A stretch of DNA of 64,000 nt from Flavobacterium circumlabens. GTDB lineage: Bacteria > Bacteroidota > Bacteroidia > Flavobacteriales > Flavobacteriaceae. Made by a program: the position numbers and the translations under genes. Below the pieces are notes generated by a model that saw only the letters and a list, made by a program, of their open reading frames with translations, made no database searches and was not told the DNA's origin. Every line of letters starts with the position of its first letter. Within the stretch, counting starts at the first letter, position 1. This document shows, piece after piece, positions 51,859 through 61,855 of the stretch. The stretch lies in assembly GCF_004345565.1 (NCBI RefSeq), contig NZ_SLWA01000002.1:62001-126000 (forward strand). Direction: 5' to 3'.

Positions 51859-52802
51859 ATGAAAGCAATTATTTTAAACAATAGCGGAAGTGTAGATAAT
51901 TTTAATTATGTACATGTATCTAAACCATCTATTAAGGAAAATGAAGTTTTAGTGAAAGTAACTTCAGTAAGTGTTAATCCGGTAGATTACAAGGCAAGGG
52001 AAAACGAAGGAACCTTGAATTGGCTTTTCGGAGAACAACGACCTGTAATATTGGGCTGGGACTTGTCCGGAATCATTCAAGAAGTTGGTAAAAATGTGAG
52101 TGATTTCAAAATCGATGATGCTGTATTTGGAATGGCGAATTTTCCTGGCAACGGAAGTGCTTATGCCGAATATGTTGCAGTGCCCTCTTCCCATTTAACA
52201 TTGAAACCTGCAAATATTTCACATCAAGAAGCGGCAGCTGCAACACTTGCGGTGCTCACTGCTTGGCAAGCATTGGTAACAAATGGAAATATTAAAAAAG
52301 ACAACAAGGTTTTAATTCACGGTGCTTCTGGTGGTGTTGGACATTATGCCATTCAAATTGCCAAACATTTTGGAGCTTACGTGATTGGAACTTCTTCTGA
52401 AAAAATAAAGAATTTGTGTTGCAAAATGGTGCCGACCAACATATTGATTACTCAAAAGTAAACTTTGAAGAAGTTGTTTCGGATGTTGATTTGGTACTAA
52501 ATACCGTTTCGAATGAAATCAATACTCGTTCGGTAACCGTCACAAAATCAGGAGGGAAAATCATTTATATTTTAGGAGCAGTACCACAAGAAATTTTGGA
52601 TGCTGCTAAAAATAAAAGTATTGAAATTAAATCCATTCTTGTACAATCATCGGGCGAGGATATGAAAACCATTGCTGATTTGATGGAACAAGGAATTATC
52701 AAATCCCATATTTCCAAAGAATTTACTTTTGATGAAATGGCTAGTGCACATTTACAATTAGCAACAAGTCATACCGTGGGAAAAGTGGTGGTGAATATCT
52801 AG
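51859..52802 (+). pseudogene. NADP-dependent zinc-less alcohol dehydrogenase/quinone reductase with frameshift
   Basis: From the ATG at 51859 the first 185 codons encode the GroES-like and Rossmann parts of a quinone-oxidoreductase-type MDR protein (KAIILNNSGSVDNF, WDLSGIIQEVG, then HGASGGVGHYAIQIAKHFGA). At about 52402-52410 the frame is off by one base: the first frame goes K-I-K-N-L-C-C-K, the other E-F-V-L-Q-N-G-A-D-Q-H-I-D-Y, which continues to the end (52802). The site is an A-rich run, so a one-base deletion is likely; the enzyme would otherwise have about 314 residues. It could be a sequencing error. Confidence 0.85.
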
Positions 52803-52940
52803 ATCTTCAAAAACGAATCAGCTCGCAAACGTAAATAAAATTGTTGTAACTGCTCACTTCAAAAAATTTTATAACAAAAACAAAGGAAGTACTTTCAGAA
52901 CCATTAATACATACAAAACAATACATTTTAACATAAAAAA

Positions 52941-54905
52941 ATGAAAAAAAACATCTTGATTATAGCCGTATTTTTTATACAAACGCATTTTATAAATGCG
53001 CAAAAATCCAATACAGAACTTCAAATAGTAGCTGAATTACCTGTGAGACCTGCAAATATTGCTGTTACCAAAGAAGGTAGAATATTTGCAACCATCCACC
53101 CTTTGGGAAGTAGTGAATTACAGTTAGTTGAAATAACCGGGAAAAACAAATTCAAACCCTATCCTAATGACGGATTCCAAAAAAATGGAAAACCTGCATC
53201 GGAAAAAACATTTGACGCACCACTTGGAATTGCAGTAGATAAAAACGGCAATTTATTAGTTCTTGATATGGGATTAACATTAGGCAAAACGAGATTATTT
53301 CGCTTCGACACTAAGAAAAATCTCCTAATCTCTTCAATTGAATTATCAGAATCGGTTGCGTCAAAAGGCAGCTTCGTTCAGGATCTTGCCGTTGATGAAG
53401 TTAATGGATGGGTTTATATGGCAGATATCATAAACCCTGCAATTATAGCCTTGAATATTAAAACTAAAGAGGCTAGAAGATTCGGAAATCATCCCTCATT
53501 ACAAGCGGAAGACAAGGATATGATTATTGATGAAAAACTTATTAATTTTAATGGAGGCCCTGCACGAGTTGCCATAGACCCAATAACTATTTCAAATGAT
53601 AAGCAAACGCTTTATTACGGGGCAATGAATGGTACAAGTTGGTATGAAATAAGTACAAAATTTTTTAGAAATAATGCTGATGACAAAACTATCGCTGACA
53701 ATATTAAAACAGCGGGCAGAAAACCCATAAGTGATGGTGCACTAACCGATGATAAAGGAAATCACTATTTTACCAATACAACAGAGCATGCTGTTAGTAA
53801 ATTAGACACAAACGGAAACTTATCAAATATTCTACAAGACAAGCGTTTACAATGGCCTGATAATTTAGCCATAAATAAAGAGTGGATGTACATTTGTACC
53901 AACCAACTCAATACAACACCTGCTTTCACGGGAGGAAAAGATGAAGGAAAAGCACCTTATTACATTTATAAGTTTAAATATAATAGTATCGAAAAAAGCG
54001 TTATTCAAGATAAATATACCTTAAATAGCCCAAGTCTTTATCCAGAAGGCATTGATTATGACTACAATAACAACCGATTTATTATAGGTTCATTATATAA
54101 GGGAGAAGTTTTTACACTATCCTTAGATGGAAAATTGTCTAGTTTGATAAGCCAAAGCAAAATAACTGCCATTGCTGGAGTTTTTACTGACGAAATTAGA
54201 AATCGTTTGATTGTTGTAGGTGGAGATATTGGAATTTCTAAAAAAAGTTTACCAAAAGGCGCAAGTGCTGGTAAAAATGCTTATGCGGAAATTTATGATT
54301 TAAGGACAGGTATTTTAATCCGTTGTGTAGATTTAAAATTTTTGACACCTAACGGAGGTGCCGTAGCCAATGATATTGCTGTAGATGAAAATGGAAATAT
54401 TTACATAACTGATTCCTTTTCACCAGTGATTTATAAATTAGACAAGTATTATAAAGCAAGTATTTTTGCCGAAAATGAATTGTTTAGACCAGCTCCAGGT
54501 ACTTTTGGATTAAACGGCATCTTGTTTCATCCGGACGGTTATCTGTTAGTGTGCAAGACCGATAGTGAAAAACTATTTAAAGTCAACATAGCAAACCCAA
54601 CACAAATTAGTGAAGTTGTTGGCATTTCTTTTAAAGCACCTGATGGTTTAGAATTTACCAAAGACGGCAAACTTGTTCTAGTAGGAGATGCGGTAAAAGG
54701 CGACGGAAAAGCATACACTTTCACCAGTAATGATCATTGGAAAACTGCCAGCAAGGTTAACGAAATGTCAATTGGAAAAGATGAGTTTCCTACAACTGCT
54801 GCATTGTTGCCAAATGGTGAAGTATATGTTGTGTCCGCTAAATTAGGAAAATTATTAAGTGGGGATACTGACCAATCTGTTTTTGCAATTCAGAAATTGA
54901 AATAG
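52941..54905 (+). CDS. Secreted double beta-propeller: MRJP/dopachrome-tautomerase-like plus SMP-30/NHL-like
   Basis: This 654-residue protein has a signal peptide (about 1-20). The first half (about 25-345) looks like major royal jelly/L-dopachrome tautomerase-related proteins: AELPVRPANIAVTKEGRIFA, DAPLGIAVDKNGNLLVLDMG, QDLAVDEVNGWVYMAD and WPDNLAI near the end. The second half (about 350-654) looks like the SMP-30/gluconolactonase propeller: LYPEGIDYDYNNNRFIIGSL, ANDIAVDENGNIYITDSF, LNGILFHPDGYLLVCKTDS and KAPDGLEFTKDGKLVLVGD. I know of no standard architecture with these in one chain. It is periplasmic or secreted; the substrate is unknown. Confidence 0.75.
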   Translation: MKKNILIIAVFFIQTHFINAQKSNTELQIVAELPVRPANIAVTKEGRIFATIHPLGSSELQLVEITGKNKFKPYPNDGFQKNGKPASEKTFDAPLGIAVDKNGNLLVLDMGLTLGKTRLFRFDTKKNLLISSIELSESVASKGSFVQDLAVDEVNGWVYMADIINPAIIALNIKTKEARRFGNHPSLQAEDKDMIIDEKLINFNGGPARVAIDPITISNDKQTLYYGAMNGTSWYEISTKFFRNNADDKTIADNIKTAGRKPISDGALTDDKGNHYFTNTTEHAVSKLDTNGNLSNILQDKRLQWPDNLAINKEWMYICTNQLNTTPAFTGGKDEGKAPYYIYKFKYNSIEKSVIQDKYTLNSPSLYPEGIDYDYNNNRFIIGSLYKGEVFTLSLDGKLSSLISQSKITAIAGVFTDEIRNRLIVVGGDIGISKKSLPKGASAGKNAYAEIYDLRTGILIRCVDLKFLTPNGGAVANDIAVDENGNIYITDSFSPVIYKLDKYYKASIFAENELFRPAPGTFGLNGILFHPDGYLLVCKTDSEKLFKVNIANPTQISEVVGISFKAPDGLEFTKDGKLVLVGDAVKGDGKAYTFTSNDHWKTASKVNEMSIGKDEFPTTAALLPNGEVYVVSAKLGKLLSGDTDQSVFAIQKLK

Positions 54906-54922
54906 TTTTATAATAGAATTAA

Positions 54923-54962
54923 AGGCATCAGTCAATATATTATTTTTGGCTGATGTTTTTTT
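54923..54962 (+). terminator. Rho-independent terminator
   Basis: CATCAG and CTGATG pair around a 19-base loop and are followed by a run of seven T. It ends the double-propeller gene. Confidence 0.55.
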
Positions 54963-55240
54963 ATATGGTACATTTTTTTGATTAGTTTTTAATACCTGAC
55001 AGTTTTCAATGTTTTAAGAATTGATGCATTGCAATATAAGATCATTTCTTTCTTTGGTGAGGCAGTCAGTACATTTTGATTACCTCATTCCATGGGGTTA
55101 CTACTATTTTTATTGTTGCAAAATGGTAACAAGTTATATTTTGAGATTAATATTTCTTCCTGATATTCTTGTTTCCTTAATATATTTCTAAATTTTCAAT
55201 AAGATTATTGCCTGTTTCCCTTGCAGTCTAACAAAAGTTA

Positions 55241-55997
55241 TTATGTTAATCCTACATACCTTAGTGGTTCTTTAAAGGTTGGCAAGCTATTACATAACTG
55301 TTCATGAAAACGTTTATCATCGGTTCATAAATACCCTTATATCAGGAATTGTACAGTAATTAATAAGCAAACGGTCAATACTCAATCCAAATGCCCAGTA
55401 AGTTTCTTGTAATCTTACAGTTTTTCAGTATAGCTGGACCTACCGTGGCACCTAATACTTCTATCCAGTCATCGTTTTGTTTTATCTCTGCCTGTATGGA
55501 TGGCTGCGGAAAGTAATCGTCAATAGAGCGATCTTCCGTGTCAAGAAACAGATATAACATAAGGATCTCAAGCGTTTTTTGCAAATCTGCGAGCGCATCT
55601 GCGCCCTCAGGCAGGAGTTTTACCCCTGCCATCTGTTGAAAAATAGGATAATGGGGTACGTCTATGGTGTCTTTGCGATAAACATTGCCGGTTACTAAAA
55701 ACTTAGTATGATCCTGTTTCATCAAGTTATTTTGATGTCCGGAGGTATGGGTGTGTAATAAATGTCCCTTTATCCACATAATAAGTATTATTAACTTAAG
55801 TTTGCGGGATGATCTGCAGGAATAATAAGTTCTCCAAAATTATTAAATATGGTTAACACTTCGCTCAAAGAGTCAAACAACTCAAAGCCTTTAAAGTACA
55901 GTTGAATTACTTTTTTTAAGAGACATATAGGATGTCCCTCTGAGTTGTAGAGTTTAAGCGTTCGTTTTTGGTTTATCGATGGGGTTATATTATTCAT
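55241..55997 (-). pseudogene. Decayed PheS-like class II tRNA synthetase core
   Basis: Pieces of phenylalanyl-tRNA synthetase alpha appear in order on the minus strand: HPICLLKKVIQLYFKGFELF and IIPADHP (55791-55997), then after two shifts HLLHTHTSGHQNNL, GNVYRKDTIDVPHYPIFQQM, QAEIKQNDDWIEVLG, and after another shift WAFGLSIDRLLINYC and IPDIRVF, ending near 55241. These are class II motifs 1-3. Some in-frame residues are lost (FPFT appears as FPQ; LGCG as LGA). It begins at the core and lacks the usual N-terminal coiled coil, so it was a core-only (about 250-residue) form, not the housekeeping pheS. Confidence 0.8.
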
Positions 55998-56339
55998 AAT
56001 TTACCTTTTATATTAAAATTATTTGCATACATTGTGTATCCTGAATTGATGATACAATTAGTACGGGGTGATATATATGGGAAAGTTTGGCTCCTCGAGA
56101 TCCAAAAGAAAAAAGAAAAAAAGAAAAAGTTGAAATAATTTTCATATTTACAAAAGTATTGTTTGAATATGCAAATTTTTTGATGGTAATCATAATACTA
56201 CGATGTTGCCTTTGTTTTTTTGGGACATAATATTCAATGTAAAACAACATTCATTATTTATATAGAACAATCAGTTTTACTTTTGCCGTACTTAAGATAA
56301 AAATAAATATTTTTACAACGTACAATTCGAAAAATTTCC
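55998..56339. other. Noncoding gap upstream of the sigma factor gene
   Basis: Apart from the -7 box at 56278, I see no motif. An 80-codon frame at 56008-56250 on the minus strand has no family match and overlaps low-complexity DNA; I do not call it. Confidence 0.4.
56278..56285 (+). promoter_or_regulatory. -7 promoter element (TACTTTTG)
   Basis: TACTTTTG fits TAnnTTTG and lies 54 bases before the sigma gene. No clear -33 element was seen. Confidence 0.4.
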
Positions 56340-56855
56340 ATGCCAAATAAAAATCAATCAAACACTTGCGACGAAATAATTTTCTCGTCTTTTTTTAAAA
56401 GTCATGTAAAAGCGCTTCGGAATTTTCTTTTTTACAAATTTGGCAATATGGGTCAGGCTGAAGATTTAGCACAAGAAGCATTTCTGAAACTTTGGCAAAA
56501 TTGTTCTTCTGTATCCATAGAAAAAGCAAAATCATATATTTATACTATCGCCAATAATAGTTGTCTCAACGAAATCGCACATCAGAAAGTCGTTTTGAGA
56601 TACGAAAAAAACTTCACATGGCTACATAAAACAAATGAAAATCCGGAATATATTTTGGAGGAAAAACAATTTCAGTTCAAACTTTTGAAAGCTATCGAAA
56701 ACTTAAACGAAAAACAGCGTATTGCCTTTTTGATGCATCGTATTGACGCAAAAAAATACAGTGAGATTGCTTTAGAATTAGATATTAGTGTAAAAGCAGT
56801 AGAAAAGCGAATTCACTTAGCTTTAGTAAGCTTACGTAAAGAAATTGATCTATAA
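56340..56855 (+). CDS. ECF RNA polymerase sigma factor (FecI-like)
   Basis: This 171-residue sigma-70 of the ECF type has region 2 (about 15-80, with MGQAEDLAQEAFLKLWQN) and region 4 (about 115-168, YSEIALELDISVKAVEKRIH). It directs RNA polymerase to envelope genes when released by its anti-sigma partner. The FecR gene (49 bases later) and the STN-type receptor complete a FecI/FecR/FecA-type signalling unit. Confidence 0.93.
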   Translation: MPNKNQSNTCDEIIFSSFFKSHVKALRNFLFYKFGNMGQAEDLAQEAFLKLWQNCSSVSIEKAKSYIYTIANNSCLNEIAHQKVVLRYEKNFTWLHKTNENPEYILEEKQFQFKLLKAIENLNEKQRIAFLMHRIDAKKYSEIALELDISVKAVEKRIHLALVSLRKEIDL

Positions 56856-56904
56856 AAGTAGGGGAAAAGTAGTTCCAATTGTTTTAATGATATAATCCAG
56901 CATT

Positions 56905-57804
56905 ATGAAAAAAGATCGTTTATTAGCAAAATGGCTCAACAATGATTTGTCTGAGGATGAATTGGTTGAATTTAAAGCAACTCCCGATTTCGAAAAATAC
57001 CAGAAAATAAAAAATTATACAGACCATTTAGCAGTAGAAGCTTTTGATGAAAATACTATGTTATCAAACATTCTTAAGCAGAAAAAAGAGGTTCCAAAAG
57101 TGATTCCTTTATACAAAAACTGGATGTTTAGAGCCGCCGCTGTCTTTGTTTTAACGCTTGGAATTACCTTTGCATCGAAAAAATTTGTACAGCAGACACA
57201 AACGGCAGATTTTGGAGAAAAAACAACTTTTGCTTTACCTGATAATTCTGAAGTAATGCTGAATTCCGGTTCTGAAATAAAGTATAAAAAATGGAACTGG
57301 GAAAATAACAGGCGTCTTGAACTAAAAGGAGAAGCTTATTTCAGGGTAGCCAAAGGAAAACGTTTTGAAGTGCAGACCAGTCTTGGAAAAGTATCGGTTT
57401 TGGGAACTCAGTTCAATGTTAAAGCCAGAAAAAACAGGTTTGATGTTGTTTGTTATAAAGGACGCGTAAAGGTAAATTATTCAAACAGTCAAATTTTGTT
57501 AACGCACGGACAAGGCGTTAGTTTTGAAAACGGAAAACAGGTTAAAATCATAATAAAGTCATCAAAACCAGAATGGATAGATGGTCAAATATGTTTTAAT
57601 CAGGAAAATATCAGAACTTTATTAGATGAAGTTGAAAGACAATATAATATTAAGATCGAATTAAAAGCGAATGACACAACCTCTTTGTTTACCGGAAAAT
57701 TGCCTGCTAAAGACCTGGATGTAGCTTTACAAATTATTAGTACAACTTATAATTTAGAAGCAAAAAAAGTTTCAAAGAACAAAATAATTTTTGACGAAAA
57801 ATAA
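56905..57804 (+). CDS. FecR-family anti-sigma factor
   Basis: This 299-residue membrane protein has a cytoplasmic N-terminus (1-70) that binds the sigma factor, one helix (about 72-92), a periplasmic FecR domain (about 100-200; ALPDNSEVMLNSGSEIKYKK, ELKGEAYFRVAKGKRFEVQT) and a DUF4974 domain (about 225-295). It receives the signal from the STN domain of the TonB receptor. It ends exactly where the receptor gene begins (TAA then ATG). Confidence 0.93.
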   Translation: MKKDRLLAKWLNNDLSEDELVEFKATPDFEKYQKIKNYTDHLAVEAFDENTMLSNILKQKKEVPKVIPLYKNWMFRAAAVFVLTLGITFASKKFVQQTQTADFGEKTTFALPDNSEVMLNSGSEIKYKKWNWENNRRLELKGEAYFRVAKGKRFEVQTSLGKVSVLGTQFNVKARKNRFDVVCYKGRVKVNYSNSQILLTHGQGVSFENGKQVKIIIKSSKPEWIDGQICFNQENIRTLLDEVERQYNIKIELKANDTTSLFTGKLPAKDLDVALQIISTTYNLEAKKVSKNKIIFDEK

Positions 57805-60339
57805 ATGTTATTCCGCAAACGATTTTATTTTTCATTTTTTTTATTTTTTCATGTGCTGAGCTTTTTTGCTCAGGACAACGGGAAAGTTGTGCCTTTAAAA
57901 AAAATCATAAACAATATTGAACATCAGCACAATGTTAGTTTTAATTACACCGAGAATATTATTTTTGCAGTGCAGTTAAATCCGCCAAAAAAAGCACTTT
58001 CGTTAGATCAAAAGTTGCAATATCTAGCCAGAAAAACCAATTTGTCTTTTGAAAATATTGGAAATAAATTCATTAATATCTATAAAAAAGATAATCCGTC
58101 CAAGATGATATGTGGATATGTTTTTTCTGCTACGGATAAGCAAACTATTGAAAACGCAAATATTACTTTCCTTAATAAAACCCAGATTCAAACAGATTCA
58201 CACGGGTATTTTAAATTCGAAAAAGAAGATGCGGCTATCTTTTTAATCAGTCACATCGGATTTATTTCCAAAAGAATTGTAGCCGATAATTATAATTCTA
58301 AAAATTGTCTCGAAATAACCTTAGAACCTGAAATTACGGAACTTGAAGAAATTAAAGCCAATGCTATTCTGGCGTCGGGAATTGCCAAAAATAAAGATGG
58401 ATCATTTGAAATTAAGCCCAAGAAATTTGGTATCCTGCCTGGACTTATAGAACCTGATGCTTTACAAGCAATGCAGCAAATACCAGGTGTAAACAGTCTT
58501 GATGAAAGTGTAGCAAGCATTAATGTACGCGGTGGTACACACGACCAAAATTTGTTTTTGTGGAATGGAATACGAATGTTTCAGACTGGGCATTTTTTCG
58601 GTTTAATATCGGTCTTTAATCCTAATTTGGCCCATACTATTTCTATTTATAAAAACGGGAGTTCTGCCTTTTTTGGAGAAAGTGTATCGAGTGTAGTAGC
58701 TATTTCGTCTACCGCTGATACAACGGAGAAAAATTCTTTTAGCGCCGGAATCAATATGATTAATGCTGATGTATACGCACAATATAATATTTCGAAAAAG
58801 GGTTCTATCGAAATTTCGGCACGTAAATCCATTACTGATTTTGTCGAAACTCCAACATATAAACAATACTTTAACAAAGTGTTTCAAAATACTACCATTA
58901 CCGATTTTTCATTTAACCATAATGTTAATTATCAAAGTGATAAAAAATTTGGTTTCCACGATGCTACTCTTAAATATATTCAAAAAATAGGACGTAAAGA
59001 CCAACTGGTATTAGACTTAATAACGATAAAGGATAATCTGGAAGTTTTTCAAAGCGCTACTGTATACAATATAAACAAAACGGCAAACAATGTTTTACAC
59101 CAACAAAACTATGGTGGAAATTTGTTGTGGAAAAGAAATTGGAATAGCTTGAATACCACTAAAATTAACATATATAATTCTTCTTATGCACTTTTAGCTA
59201 ACCAACAAATTACCATGGGAAATCAAATTGTCCTTCAGGAAAACAAAGTTCACAATAACGGAATTAATTTAGAGAATTCTCATATCATCAATTCTAAATC
59301 GAGTTTTAATGAGGGATATCAATTCAATGAAATAAGTATTGCTAATTTGGAACAAATAAGTAATCCTGATTTCTACGTTAAAGATCGCGAGGTGCTGAGA
59401 ACGCATGCCTTAATTTTGGAGGGGAAATATAACGATACACTTTCCAGAATATATTTTAAAGCAGGAACCCGAATTAATTACATTGAAAAGTTTAAGAAGT
59501 ATATTGTTGAACCTCGTATACAATTTCTCTACGGCATTAGCAAAAGTTTAAATTTAGAAATGTTGGGAGAGCTAAAAAGTCAAAATACCCAACAAATCAT
59601 TGATTTGCAAAAAGACTATTTCGGCATCGAAAAAAGACGGTGGATTATATCCAATAACACTACAATCCCTATTCAGAGAAGTAAACAACTATCCTTGAAT
59701 TTATTCTATACAAAGAATGACTGGCTGGTGGATATTGAAAACTTTTATAAAAAAGTAACAGGAATTACCACCTCAAGTCAGGGTTTTCAAAACCAGTTGG
59801 AATTTGTTCGAACAACTGGCGATTATGAAGTTTTAGGAACGGAGATTTTAGTTCAGAAAAAAATAAATCATTTCCTGACCTGGCTAAGTTATACGTATAA
59901 TAAGAATAATTACCATTTTTCGAATTATTCGTACCCAAGTTTTCCGAACAACTATGAGTTAACACATACAATATCTTGGGCAGGGATTTATGAAAAAAAC
60001 AATTTTAAAATCGCTTTAGGGGTAAAATGGTCTTCTGGCAGACCAAAAACGTCTCTTGATGACTCGCTGATTGATCCTTCAAATCCTGTGCTCATTTACA
60101 AAAAACCCAACGAAACTAACCTAAAAGTTTTTTCTCAGATTAACCTTTCCTCTACTTACAAGTGGGAAACTACAAATGGAGTTCAATTTAAAGTAGGAAT
60201 CTCGATCTTAAATATTCTAAATAGAAAAAATGCAATCAGCGAATCTTACAGAATAAATTCTTTAACAAATTCTATAGAAAAAGTCGAAACATTCTCATTG
60301 CAAAGAACCCCCAATGTGAGTTTTAGAGTCTCATTATAA
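57805..60339 (+). CDS. TonB-dependent receptor with STN signalling domain
   Basis: This 844-residue protein has a signal peptide (about 1-22). An STN (secretin/TonB N-terminal) domain (about 28-95) contacts the FecR protein, and is followed by a carboxypeptidase-regulatory-like domain (about 100-180), a plug domain (about 200-300, QQIPGVNSLDESVASINVRG and GMRMF-type loop) and a C-terminal barrel ending FRVSL, the typical aromatic/hydrophobic C-terminus. It imports an unknown ligand and signals to the sigma factor. It starts right after the FecR stop. Confidence 0.92.
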   Translation: MLFRKRFYFSFFLFFHVLSFFAQDNGKVVPLKKIINNIEHQHNVSFNYTENIIFAVQLNPPKKALSLDQKLQYLARKTNLSFENIGNKFINIYKKDNPSKMICGYVFSATDKQTIENANITFLNKTQIQTDSHGYFKFEKEDAAIFLISHIGFISKRIVADNYNSKNCLEITLEPEITELEEIKANAILASGIAKNKDGSFEIKPKKFGILPGLIEPDALQAMQQIPGVNSLDESVASINVRGGTHDQNLFLWNGIRMFQTGHFFGLISVFNPNLAHTISIYKNGSSAFFGESVSSVVAISSTADTTEKNSFSAGINMINADVYAQYNISKKGSIEISARKSITDFVETPTYKQYFNKVFQNTTITDFSFNHNVNYQSDKKFGFHDATLKYIQKIGRKDQLVLDLITIKDNLEVFQSATVYNINKTANNVLHQQNYGGNLLWKRNWNSLNTTKINIYNSSYALLANQQITMGNQIVLQENKVHNNGINLENSHIINSKSSFNEGYQFNEISIANLEQISNPDFYVKDREVLRTHALILEGKYNDTLSRIYFKAGTRINYIEKFKKYIVEPRIQFLYGISKSLNLEMLGELKSQNTQQIIDLQKDYFGIEKRRWIISNNTTIPIQRSKQLSLNLFYTKNDWLVDIENFYKKVTGITTSSQGFQNQLEFVRTTGDYEVLGTEILVQKKINHFLTWLSYTYNKNNYHFSNYSYPSFPNNYELTHTISWAGIYEKNNFKIALGVKWSSGRPKTSLDDSLIDPSNPVLIYKKPNETNLKVFSQINLSSTYKWETTNGVQFKVGISILNILNRKNAISESYRINSLTNSIEKVETFSLQRTPNVSFRVSL

Positions 60340-60400
60340 CCTTGTTTAGATAACGTTTACACAAAGATCATTTCTCTTTTCATTTTTTAACAAAAAAAAT

Positions 60401-60470
60401 CAATTCTTTGGTAGGGTAATCTGCTTCAAGACTGTTTTACTATTGAACCTTACCAAAAGAATAAAAAATG
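60401..60470 (+). promoter_or_regulatory. Promoter-like block, copy 1
   Basis: CAATTCTTTGGTAGGGTAAT, then CTGC, CTGTTTTA and TATTGAA are shared with 61789-61855. The conserved GGGTAA and TGTTTTA/TATTGAA fit a FecI-type ECF promoter. The next bases hold an ATG at 60468 with an 18-codon frame that leads nowhere. Confidence 0.5.
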
Positions 60471-60665
60471 ACTTTAATAAAATACTTTATCGCCTATATG
60501 GCTATTTTTTATGACAGTTCGTAACAATAATAATTAAAAAATATGGGACAAAATGCGTATTGCAAATGCGCAAAAATTCCTGATATATAATGTTATTACA
60601 ACGAAACACTTTACTAAATCGGTAAAACTTATTTCCCATTTCGATATAAATTAAATTAAAGAATC

Positions 60666-61571
60666 ATGAAATTAAAACAAATTAAATTTACTTTGATCAC
60701 TCTTGCGGCAACAACATTTTTCGTAAGCTGTAGTAATGATAAAGACAATGACAATAACAATGTTACTCCTGTTCAAGTAAAACCAGAAATTGCACTTTCT
60801 ACAAGTGCAACATTAGGTTCTTATCTTTCTGATAAAAATGGAAGATCTTTATATTTTTTCGCAACTGATGCAAACGGACAGGCGTCCTGCACAGGAGGAT
60901 GTGAAGCCTTATGGCCGGCTTTTACTGTGGATAATTTAACCGCTGATAAATTAGGCACAGGATTAACATTATCAGATTTTGCAACTATAACCACTGCATC
61001 GGGTAAAAAACAAATAACGTATAAAGGCTGGCCGCTGTATTACTATGCACCGGTTTCTCAAGGCGATGCATATGGTAACGGTGGCACCAATACACCGGAA
61101 GCTGCAGGTAAAACAACCGGAGACGGAGTTGGCGGTGTTTGGTTTATAGCAAAACCGGATTATTCTGTTATGCTTGTAAAAAGTCAGCTTTTAGGCCATG
61201 ACGGAAAAAACTACAAGTCAGATTATACTGTTGGTGATGGTTTGACTACTTACTTTACGGATGCTAAAGGAGTAACGCTGTATGCTTTCAAGAATGACAA
61301 TTTCAAAAAGAACAATTTCACAAAAGCAGATTTTTCAAACAATGCTGTTTGGCCAATATATGAAACCGATAAAATTGTTGTTCCCTCTATTCTTGATAAA
61401 TCTAAATTTTCTGTTATTACTGTATTTGGCAAATCACAACTGGTTTACAACGGCTGGCCATTGTACTATTTTGGACAGGATGCAGGCGTAAGAGGCGCTA
61501 ATAAAGGAATTAGTTTCCCTAGCCCCGGTGTATGGCCTGTACCGGTAAAAGATATAGCTGCTGCAATATAA
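60666..61571 (+). CDS. Lipoprotein with Yx(FWY)xxD repeats (Lipoprotein_15 family)
   Basis: This 301-residue lipoprotein has the box VSC at about 20-22. It has two tandem 'secreted repeat' units (about 42-150 and 180-295). The signature Yx(FWY)xxD occurs as LYFFATD (first), LYAFKND (second) and PLYYFGQD. CTGGCEALWPAF has two cysteines and the conserved W-P pair. The family is uncharacterised. It lies between two copies of a promoter-like block, downstream of the ECF/FecR/receptor set, on the outer or inner membrane. Confidence 0.85.
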   Translation: MKLKQIKFTLITLAATTFFVSCSNDKDNDNNNVTPVQVKPEIALSTSATLGSYLSDKNGRSLYFFATDANGQASCTGGCEALWPAFTVDNLTADKLGTGLTLSDFATITTASGKKQITYKGWPLYYYAPVSQGDAYGNGGTNTPEAAGKTTGDGVGGVWFIAKPDYSVMLVKSQLLGHDGKNYKSDYTVGDGLTTYFTDAKGVTLYAFKNDNFKKNNFTKADFSNNAVWPIYETDKIVVPSILDKSKFSVITVFGKSQLVYNGWPLYYFGQDAGVRGANKGISFPSPGVWPVPVKDIAAAI

Positions 61572-61679
61572 AATCAAATCCATTTATTGGATTCGTTTTA
61601 TAATCTAAAAGTATTTCAGGTTAGTTTAAATACACTATTGAACTAACATGAAATAATACAAGGAAGTTGCAACGTTTTT

Positions 61680-61722
61680 TTCGCTGCAAACAACTCCAAA
61701 TGTGAGTCTTAGGATTTCTTAA
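61680..61722 (+). pseudogene. Relic of a TonB receptor C-terminus
   Basis: The frame reads S-L-Q-T-T-P-N-V-S-L-R-I-S-stop. The intact receptor ends S-L-Q-R-T-P-N-V-S-F-R-V-S-L. With the promoter-like block after it, this is a second copy of the receptor-end/promoter junction, minus the receptor. Confidence 0.65.
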
Positions 61723-61788
61723 CAATGCTCTTTGTGCAAGTTTTGCAAAAAAATCCTTGTCTCCCCTTTTATTTTTTTTATAAAATAA

Positions 61789-61855
61789 CAATTCTTTGGT
61801 AGGGTAATCTGCACCAAAGCTGTTTTAGTATTGAAACCCATCAAAAAATAAAATA
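61789..61855 (+). promoter_or_regulatory. Promoter-like block, copy 2
   Basis: This copy matches 60401-60470 over the first 24 bases exactly and further on at TGTTTTA and TATTGAA. It ends at the ATG of the OB-fold gene (61855), so it is positioned as its promoter/leader. Confidence 0.55.

Noticed and set aside
56008..56250. 80-codon minus-strand frame before the PheS relic
   Set aside because: No family match, low-complexity Lys/Phe runs and no homologous pattern; kept as noncoding.
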